A stretch of DNA of 64,000 nucleotides from Leishmania infantum JPCM5 (lineage: Eukaryota > Euglenozoa > Kinetoplastea > Trypanosomatida > Trypanosomatidae), in NCBI RefSeq assembly GCF_000002875.2, contig NC_009399.2, forward strand, positions 360,884 through 424,883, written 5' to 3'. The notes under the pieces are model-generated. The model searched no databases. It had not been told where the DNA came from and saw only the letters and a list, made by a program, of their open reading frames with translations. Of this stretch, positions 57,444 through 64,000 are shown one piece after another. A program made the translations under genes and the position numbers. Each line of letters opens with the position of its first letter. Position 1 is the stretch's first letter.

Positions 57444-58646
57444 CTACTGGATGGCCTTCATGCGTGCCATGAGTTCCTCAACAGACGCACCGGCCATCTT
57501 GACGTACTTGTCCTCATCTTCGACCGCGGCGTTGTCTGCTGCAGTGCCAGCGTACGCGTACTCCAGCCCGCTCTCGCCCTCCCCGTTGCTGCCCAGTAGC
57601 GCAGCGGCGATATTCGCCACCCCACTGTGGACAGCGAGGGAGTCCTTGCCTTCGGCTTCCACCGTGATGTCCCACTCGGCCGCGCACGCCTTCGCCCGCG
57701 CCTGCGCTGCCTGCCGCTCCTTCTCCGCACGGTCTGCGCGCGCCTTGCGCGCGGTATAGAGCGGGTGCGCCGCCTCACCCATTTTCCGAACCTTAGCCGC
57801 GTAGGCGGCCTGCCGCTCCCCGCACAGCGCGTTGCGGCACTCCGGGTTTGCCTTCAGCTCGACACGGGGGAAGTGGTCGCGCATGGCGTCGTAGCCGACA
57901 TACTCGGAGACATCGCCGAATTGGAGGAGGTACTTGAGCGTGTTCTGCGCCAGGAAGCCAGCAACGATGCCCATAGTGGTCGGCAGCGAGGCCGCGCAGA
58001 CGCCCTCCCGCTTCGCCTCTGGCAAGCCGGTAGCGACCACGAGCGGTGGACAGCACTCATAGCAGGGGGTGACGCCGGGAAGCAGCAGCTGAATGTGTCC
58101 GCTGACGGCGTTCTCGGCGACGCCACTCTCCATCCACGGCACCTCGTACGTCAGGCACGCGAGATTCACAGTGAGGCGTGCCTGGAAGTTGTCGACGCAA
58201 CACAGCAGGAGGTCGATCGGTGAGTTGGGGCTGACGCCGCCCTTCGTGAGCGCTTCCGAGAAGCGTTGCCAGTGCTCTGTCGAGGTAATGTTGTAGGCGT
58301 GCGGCTCGATGACTGTGTCGGGGTTGATGCCCTCGAGGGTCTCCTTGGCGGCTTCGACTTTCTTCATCCCCTGCTGTTCGGGGCGGTAGAAGAGACGGTT
58401 CATGTTCGCCATCTCCACCGTATCGTAGTCGAAGAGAAGGAGCTTGCCAATGCCGCAGCGCGTCAACATCTCCGCCACGACGGAGCCGACGCCGCCGGCG
58501 CCGATGATGGCAACCGCCTTGTCGCGAATGCTCTCGTAATCGTCCACGACCCCCATCCGCTGCAGCGCCATCAGGCGGCTGTAGGGGTTATCGTCGCGCA
58601 CCTCGGCGCTGAACCTCTTCGGCGCCGGGGAGGAGGATAAGGGCAT
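57444..58646 (-). CDS. UBA5: Ubiquitin-like modifier-activating enzyme 5 (UFM1 E1), 400 aa
   Basis: UBA5 adenylates UFM1 with ATP and holds it as a thioester before passing it to UFC1. The start is the ATG at 58646. The adenylation domain shows [16 protein letters not shown] (ATP loop at about residue 46), [19 protein letters not shown] and [10 protein letters not shown]. The zinc site is formed by CYEC (about 190) and the later ECRNALC. The catalytic Cys217 lies in [20 protein letters not shown], nearly the same as in human UBA5. The C-terminal 100 residues (Ala/Lys/Glu helix, then an acidic stretch [10 protein letters not shown]) would carry the UFM1- and UFC1-binding motifs. Length equals the human enzyme (404). 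The UFM1 system has been reported in Leishmania. Confidence 0.95.
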   Translation of the reverse strand: MPLSSSPAPKRFSAEVRDDNPYSRLMALQRMGVVDDYESIRDKAVAIIGAGGVGSVVAEMLTRCGIGKLLLFDYDTVEMANMNRLFYRPEQQGMKKVEAAKETLEGINPDTVIEPHAYNITSTEHWQRFSEALTKGGVSPNSPIDLLLCCVDNFQARLTVNLACLTYEVPWMESGVAENAVSGHIQLLLPGVTPCYECCPPLVVATGLPEAKREGVCAASLPTTMGIVAGFLAQNTLKYLLQFGDVSEYVGYDAMRDHFPRVELKANPECRNALCGERQAAYAAKVRKMGEAAHPLYTARKARADRAEKERQAAQARAKACAAEWDITVEAEGKDSLAVHSGVANIAAALLGSNGEGESGLEYAYAGTAADNAAVEDEDKYVKMAGASVEELMARMKAIQ

Positions 58647-59367
58647 GGCTGTGACGAGGAAGAGGGAGGCGGCAATCGACGGTCGAGGCGAGGCTTCGAT
58701 GACGGCGGCTGCTTACCTTGTAGGCGCGAAATAGTAAAGGATCCAGAGTCGCTCCAAGCGCGCAACCTTTAGCGCAAGACGTCCGCGCACACGTGATCCG
58801 CGGACTTTTGTGTGTGTCTTGCCGCGGCGAGGTTGGGAGCTGATGCCGGTGGCTAGTGCAGGGCAGTCCGTGTATGTGTGCTTGCAGTGCGCGGTGCGGC
58901 TCGCCACAACACAAGAAACCAAAATAGCGAAGAGGGGCACATGCTAAGAGTACGTGAAGTGGAGAACCCCAACGGGGTGCTATCATTTGTGCGCGTGCAC
59001 CGTTGCCGGCGCGCGTAGGCCGGTGATCGTCACGACACCCGCTTTACACGAGAAGGAAGACAGCAGGGGAAAAAATGCTTCGATGTCGCCGTGCGACGCC
59101 AAGCAACGCGGTCGGATGAGGTTCACTTCCCCTCGCCGACCGCTACGAGGGCCGTGTTTGTGCGTCCGCTTGTCTGCATGCGCGTGCGAGCCATCCAAGT
59201 GCACGCGTACAGTGTCACGCGAGCAGAGACGACGGAGGGGGGGGAGGGGCGGAGAGAGGGAGTAGCGACACTGCCCGCCGCCACGCACTCCCTGCCCGCG
59301 GCACCACCACCATTTGCCTGTTTACTCCCCACCCACTCGCACTGTACTCATCATCATCATCGCCGGT
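58647..59367. other. Intergenic region
   Basis: I see no gene. A short pyrimidine-rich stretch ending in CAG lies directly in front of the UBA5 ATG on the coding strand, and a G-rich block occurs at about 59232-59248. Confidence 0.55.
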
Positions 59368-61521
59368 TCAGTTCTGCGTCGGCCCTCGCGACATGGAGGC
59401 GACACAGCTGGCAAGGAACTCGCGCAGCTCAGCATCCTGCGCGTCTTCCTCTCCCGCCTCATCGTCCGCCTCGTTGGCGGAGGTGTAGGTGCGCACAAAC
59501 GCTTCGAAGTCGAGCGGGTACATGGAACTGAGAGCAGTGGCTGTGGGGGTGTGCGAGAGCGGCAGTGACGCGGAAGGCAGCGCGGCACCTGTCATGGCTA
59601 CAGTGGGGTTCCCCGGCAGCGACGACGCCGTGACGCCCGTTAGGAAGTCAACGCTTTTGCGGGCCGCGTGAACACCGCCGGCATCACCGCTACAGGTGCC
59701 CGGAGTGTCGCCACCGGTCATGACCATCACCAACTCCGACAGGGACGCAGTCCGTCGCGGGGTCGCGTACGCAGAGTCGACGGTGCTGTTACTCTCGCGG
59801 GACAGGCGCCCCACCATCCCTGCAGCTGCGGTGGCCGCACTGGTGCTCACAAAGCTGGCCTCCACGTGAGACAGGGTGCCGCTCGTGGTGCTGTTCCCGC
59901 TGCTCACGGGCATACCGTCGCGCTCCCCGTTCTCCCCATCGCCGTGGCCTGGTATCGGCGTCGCCGCCACCGCCTCTAGAGCGCCACCGTCGCCCTTCAA
60001 CGCCCGGTGGTGCGTGCTGGGGCGGGGCGTGTTGACAGCGGAGCTGATGGCGGTTGCGATGCTCGTGTCTGCGGCTCCGCCAGGCGCGCCGCCGGAGCCA
60101 GAGGCTCTGCCGCCGCTTGGCGCCGAGTCCAGCGCTGCCACGTACAGGATGAACGAGACGAAGGCCGAGGCAGGGACAGAGGGCGCGCTGTTCGTCACCA
60201 AGAACGGACGGGCTGCTGCACCACCCGTGCCGGGTAGGCTCTCGTGCCTCGCGGCGTCGGCCGAGGCGGTGATGCGCCTTTTCTGCACCTCCTCCGGCGT
60301 GATGCTCGCGATGATGATCGGCACACTTTCCTCGCCCGTGAGGAGGTGCAGCTGGACGCCGAGCTGCTCTGCAAGCCACGCCGCGTTCTTGAAGGGCTTC
60401 ACATCGAATGTTTTGCCAGGAAGCGGAATGAAGTCGGCTGTTACGGTGGCCGATGATGCATGATCCGGCGCAGATAGCACGGAATTGCGTCGAGGGCTCA
60501 GCTGCTGCTGCTGCTGCGGCGGCGGCGGCGGCGTATTAGGAAACGGTGTTTGCGGCACCTCCGAAGGGCCGGACTCCGTCACCGCTGCTGCACCGTCCGC
60601 GTCTGTCGCCGATGGTGAGGCGGCGCGCTCGAAGAAGCGAAAGAGGGTGAAGGTACTCTCGAACGCCGTCACCACTGTGGAGCTGCCGTCTGCTGCCCTG
60701 ATGCTGCCCGACGGTGCCGCGGCTGAGCCGCTCTCGCGGCCGCTTGCTGCTGCTGCTGCTGCCGACGAGGACGATGACGACGACCCCGACTGCCGCACCG
60801 AGCGCAGCTCCAGCCCACCGCTCTCTGGCAGCGTCAACGCACACTGATTCGCGCTGGATGGAAGCGAGGCGAGAAGACTGCCGTACGCGCGGGCGTCGCC
60901 ACACACCTCGAAGCGGTAACGCGACAGATCCGCGTAGACACTGGTCGGTTCCCCCTCTGCGAGACGGAGAAGAAACGTCTTTGTGAGACTGCGCCCATAA
61001 GTGCAGTGCCACCGCACCACATCCGCGTCCGTGCGACCCTTCCAAAGGCAATGGTCGGCGTCAGAGCTGTAGTTCCCCGCGTCGCTCGCCGCCGCCGCCG
61101 CCGCCGCCGCGCTGTCGGAGGACTTCGCGGTGCGGTACTGAAAGTCAAGGCTTTGCACGTTGGTGTTGTGCTGCCGCAGCACTGTCGCGACGAGCGTCTT
61201 GGTGAGCAGACACAAGTAGGGCTTGGGGCCATCAGCGCTGGCATCGTCTGCCCTACCCTCCGCGGCTGCATGCGAGGTCGCGAGGCCGCTACCATCATCA
61301 GCGCCGCTTCGGCGGGACGGGAGCTCCAGTAGGAAGCGGTCAAAGCAGCGCTCGTGCACCCGCACCGCGATGTGCCCGTTGCGGCTTGGCGACACAGCGC
61401 TGATCTCGATGCCGTCGCTCAGCCCCACAATGTACACGGCATCGCCGAGACGACTGACGCATGTGAGAACACTCAGGAGCACGCGAATGTTCGGGCCACT
61501 CACTGTGAACTGGAGTGACAT
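59368..61521 (-). CDS. RAD9: RAD9 checkpoint clamp subunit, 717 aa
   Basis: RAD9 forms the 9-1-1 sliding clamp with HUS1 and RAD1 and signals DNA damage. The start is the ATG at 61521 (MSLQFTVSGPNIRVLL); the 144 codons open upstream are leader-like. The PCNA-type N-terminal domain matches RAD9: VLLSVLTCVSRLGDAVYIVG, DGIEISAVSPSRNGHIAVRV, HERCFDRFLLELP, then LLTKTLVATVLRQHNTNVQS. The second domain holds TYGRSLTKTFLLRLAEGEPT and LPGKTFDVKPFKNAAWLAEQ. Both domains are split by Ala/Ser-rich inserts. The C-terminal 250 residues are Ser/Thr/Gly-rich, the place where RAD9 tails are phosphorylated, and end with DEAGEEDAQDAELREFLASC. It is longer than human RAD9A (391 residues). A RAD9 gene on chromosome 15 of L. 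major is known, from memory. Confidence 0.88.
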   Translation of the reverse strand: MSLQFTVSGPNIRVLLSVLTCVSRLGDAVYIVGLSDGIEISAVSPSRNGHIAVRVHERCFDRFLLELPSRRSGADDGSGLATSHAAAEGRADDASADGPKPYLCLLTKTLVATVLRQHNTNVQSLDFQYRTAKSSDSAAAAAAAASDAGNYSSDADHCLWKGRTDADVVRWHCTYGRSLTKTFLLRLAEGEPTSVYADLSRYRFEVCGDARAYGSLLASLPSSANQCALTLPESGGLELRSVRQSGSSSSSSSAAAAAASGRESGSAAAPSGSIRAADGSSTVVTAFESTFTLFRFFERAASPSATDADGAAAVTESGPSEVPQTPFPNTPPPPPQQQQQLSPRRNSVLSAPDHASSATVTADFIPLPGKTFDVKPFKNAAWLAEQLGVQLHLLTGEESVPIIIASITPEEVQKRRITASADAARHESLPGTGGAAARPFLVTNSAPSVPASAFVSFILYVAALDSAPSGGRASGSGGAPGGAADTSIATAISSAVNTPRPSTHHRALKGDGGALEAVAATPIPGHGDGENGERDGMPVSSGNSTTSGTLSHVEASFVSTSAATAAAGMVGRLSRESNSTVDSAYATPRRTASLSELVMVMTGGDTPGTCSGDAGGVHAARKSVDFLTGVTASSLPGNPTVAMTGAALPSASLPLSHTPTATALSSMYPLDFEAFVRTYTSANEADDEAGEEDAQDAELREFLASCVASMSRGPTQN

Positions 61522-62963
61522 GCGCTGAAGACGGCTTCCGCTTTCGTCGTGATAAGGGAAGAGGAGGGGATGGCGGTGGTGGTAGTGGTAGTGGAGGTGG
61601 GCGTTGCGCGGGAAAGCAGGACGCCGAAGCTTTCTGTGAATGTCGGATGGCTTCGCCAGCTTCGCTGACGTCTCTGCCGCTGCGCGTGCGTTGTGTGTGA
61701 AGGTTGATGTGGACAGTCCTTTGTAGTCGAACTGTTCAGCAGACACAGCTGTGCTGCTTCGTGGGTGCGTACTCCACCCGCACAGAGAGGGACACACACA
61801 CACACACATCAGGTGATAGTGGCGGCCGTGGGAGGCCGGATCAAGGGCGTGTTGAGATGAGGGCAGAGGCCGAGGGAGGTGAGGCGGGTCGCGTGAGATG
61901 AGAGTGCGGGAGGAAGCCGAGGTAGTCGCGCACACGGCTGCACGCACGTGCATCCTACTCTTCCGTGTGTGCCTTCACTTCATAAAATCATCGAGAAACA
62001 TACACGTGTGCAAGAAGAGGGTGTGGATCCCGTTGTGGCGCAACCGCGGCCACAGCACCGTTTCCTTCAGTCAGGGAGACGCACACCTGTGGCGGCGCGG
62101 CACCCACGATTCTTCTGCATCGGTGACGCAGATGGATCTTGGAAGGCACCGAGCCCCCCCCCCCCCCGTGAGCATGTCGGCGCGCATGCACGCATTCGCG
62201 TTACGAGGTGGGTCATTCAGTCGTGGTCGAGGGTGAAAGACAGTGAGCTGACAACGACAACATGGACAGCAAGGACACTCCACCACATCGACATGCGTAG
62301 ACTGTCTCCCTCACTCGTGTAGGCGCACGTGTGCATGGAGGGTTTACTAGAGTGGTCTTGTCGGGCTGTAGACGTGCCGTGCGCACCCCTCTGCTTCCAC
62401 CCCCTTCTCTCTCGCAACGCACACAAGAGGGGCGAGGCGGCGGAGAGCACGCAAAGACGTCAGAGATGATATTGATGGTCCAGGCATTGGCGCGATAGAG
62501 GAGGCGCAGCCATCTACTTCTGCAGCCACGTCTCCGCTCCGCTGAGGCCGTCTCCATCTCTGCAGATTTGGTGAGCACAAACACACACACGCACACACAC
62601 ACCTGCCCGCCGCACCGCACCCCCTCTGGGGTATCCAGCCGAGTCGGGCCACATAACGGCGACTTCCCCACATGCCGAGGAAAGAGAAAGGTGAGAGTCG
62701 CAGCACGCGAAGATCTCGAGATGATGTGTAAAAGGCGAAAAGGACAATACACTGGCTACTACTACTAGAGTGATCGCATTAAAAGACGCGCTTGAGCGGA
62801 TCGACCGCCTCTGCTGGTGCCCCCCTCCCCCCTCGCAGCGCAACGGGGCACAAGCAGACGCGTGCGCGTTCTCACGGCGAACAGAACTGAAACACGATGG
62901 TGCCTCCCCCCTCCCTCCCTCCCCGAAGGCGACACAGCACGCCATACCGCATCCGCGCTGACA
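61522..62963. other. Intergenic region
   Basis: No gene is seen. It holds CA runs at about 61794-61808 and 62580-62602, a run of about a dozen C at about 62156-62167, and purine blocks around 61555-61605 (candidate polypyrimidine tract for RAD9). Confidence 0.55.
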
Positions 62964-63557
62964 TCACTGCATTTGCGCGAGACTTCGTTTTCCCGCTTCC
63001 TTCCCGCTCGTAACGGGCTCCATCTCGATCGCCGGCCCAACGCGCTTCGCCGACGGAGACGATAAGCGCTTGATCTCCTTCGACGCCAGACCAGGGTTGA
63101 GGAACTTGGGGCAGGTGATGCTGCAGTTGAAGATGTTGTGGCACATGTTCACCAGGTTGCCCGTCTCGAACATGCGCACGCGCTCGTCAAAGTCACGGTC
63201 GAGGGGCTCGACGAGCCAGCGGTATGACTGCAGCAGCACAGCAGGACCCAAGAAGTGCTCACGGTTCCACCAGTACTGCGGGCAGGAGCCGGTGCAAGAG
63301 GCGCAGAGCACGCACTCGTAGAGTCCCTCGAGACGCATGCGGTTGCTAGAGTCGACCTTCTCCTTCAGATACCACCGGTTCACAGTGTAGTTCGCGTTGG
63401 CGGCGCGCCGCGTGAGGAGGTGCATCGCTGTTTTACTGTTGTCCTTGGCCGTGTACAGCTGCGGCGTCTTGGCCGTCGAGTTCTTTATGAGGTGGCGGTA
63501 CATGTACAGCGGGCTGCTGTAGTTCGCCAGTTGGCCAGGGAGAGGCGCGGACGGCAT
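62964..63557 (-). CDS. SDH2C: Succinate dehydrogenase iron-sulfur subunit, C-terminal half (SDH2C), 197 aa
   Basis: In most organisms SDH2 is one protein; in euglenozoa it is encoded as two, and this is the C-terminal piece. The start is the ATG at 63557. It carries the 4Fe-4S motif C82-VL-C85-AS-C88-TGS-C92-P and the 3Fe-4S ligands C139, C145 and C149 (MCHNIFNCSITCPKFLNP), followed by GLASKEIKRL. The N-terminal 2Fe-2S domain is absent, as expected. The first 70 residues (YSSPLYMYRHLIKNSTAK, etc.) are lineage-specific and probably mediate joining to the partner half and mitochondrial import. It acts in complex II of the inner membrane. Confidence 0.95.
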   Translation of the reverse strand: MPSAPLPGQLANYSSPLYMYRHLIKNSTAKTPQLYTAKDNSKTAMHLLTRRAANANYTVNRWYLKEKVDSSNRMRLEGLYECVLCASCTGSCPQYWWNREHFLGPAVLLQSYRWLVEPLDRDFDERVRMFETGNLVNMCHNIFNCSITCPKFLNPGLASKEIKRLSSPSAKRVGPAIEMEPVTSGKEAGKRSLAQMQ

Positions 63558-64000
63558 TTTAGGGTTTCACGTGTGCTTGCTGCCTTTTCTGAGGCGGTGG
63601 CGACAGCGGCGCGTCTGTGTGTCGAGTGAAGATGAAGGCTGATGAGGGTAGAAGAGAGGTTTCAGTGCAGTGTGATTCATCCCAAACATTCCTCCCTCCG
63701 CGTGCGTGTGTGCGTGCGCCCGTTGCCATCTCGCCTGGGCCTGTAGAGTCCGTCTCTGCACGCGCCTCGGCGACCCCTAGAAGGCGACAGGGATGGAGGG
63801 ATGGGAGGCGTGAGGAAGGCAACGCAGCCCCTCCCTCCCCAAACATACAAGCAGCACGACCCGGTCGTGCACCGAACACACATGCACGCAGATACCGGGG
63901 GCTTCTGCGATGGGTGTCTGCTCTGCTGCACACGGCGTTGCCGCCACCCCCGCTCCACCCCCAACCTTGGCGTAGCGTGCGCCATCGATGATTTTCTTTG
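63558..64000. other. Intergenic region at the right edge
   Basis: I see no gene. Short CT/GA-rich stretches occur, with a purine block at about 63640-63662 that may serve SDH2C trans-splicing. Confidence 0.5.

Noticed and set aside
61522..61953. Upstream extension of RAD9
   Set aside because: RAD9 family similarity begins exactly at the ATG at 61521. The upstream part is His-rich repeat-like.
1..64000. Strand-switch region, tRNA, rRNA or CRISPR array
   Set aside because: All accepted genes are on one strand. I saw no clover-leaf or rRNA sequence, and CRISPR arrays are not expected in a eukaryote; the tandem repeats here are microsatellites.

Overview
This is a nuclear window from a trypanosomatid, almost certainly a Leishmania or close relative. 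The evidence is very GC-rich coding sequence, long intronless genes all on one strand, intergenic regions full of CA/GT microsatellites and homopurine blocks, and several kinetoplastid hallmark proteins: an Erv1 with a C-terminal cysteine pair, the separate C-terminal half of succinate dehydrogenase subunit 2, and a UFM1-activating enzyme. From memory, the combination of RPS3, RAD9, an ABCG transporter and SDH2C fits Leishmania chromosome 15. That assignment was not checked by a search.

Every gene I accept lies on the minus strand, so the window is one stretch of a single polycistronic unit read from right to left. In transcription order (from 64 kb down) the genes are: SDH2 C-terminal half; RAD9; UBA5; ERV1; RPS3; a MAP65/ASE1/PRC1-type microtubule bundler; a degenerate EF-hand light-chain-like protein; a PP2A A-subunit-like HEAT protein; a 2538-residue NHL-repeat protein; an unknown protein with a possible divergent Rossmann core; an ABCG half transporter; a divergent inositol monophosphatase; an MFS transporter; an acidic hypothetical; a large, possibly mitochondrial hypothetical; a nucleotide-sugar transporter; a coiled-coil protein; a hypothetical; and, cut by the left edge, a fusion of an EFM7/NNT1-like methyltransferase with a Rab escort protein. 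The genes are functionally unrelated, as expected for trypanosomatid units.

The intergenic regions (0.5 to 3.7 kb) carry polypyrimidine tracts (purine-rich on the + strand) of the kind used for trans-splicing, plus simple repeats. The main structured element is a 518-bp sequence present twice, 13.1 kb apart, with a single mismatch. Each copy sits between genes, probably in a 3'UTR. It resembles a SIDER-type degenerate retroposon, but the near-identity is unusual. Two AT-dinucleotide islands, one short run of Ns (15362-15435) and two multi-frame coding remnants (about 15.7-16.6 and 53.7-54.9 kb) complete the picture.

The strongest novelty candidates are the methyltransferase-REP fusion and the near-identical repeat pair. 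No plus-strand gene, tRNA, rRNA or strand-switch region is supported.
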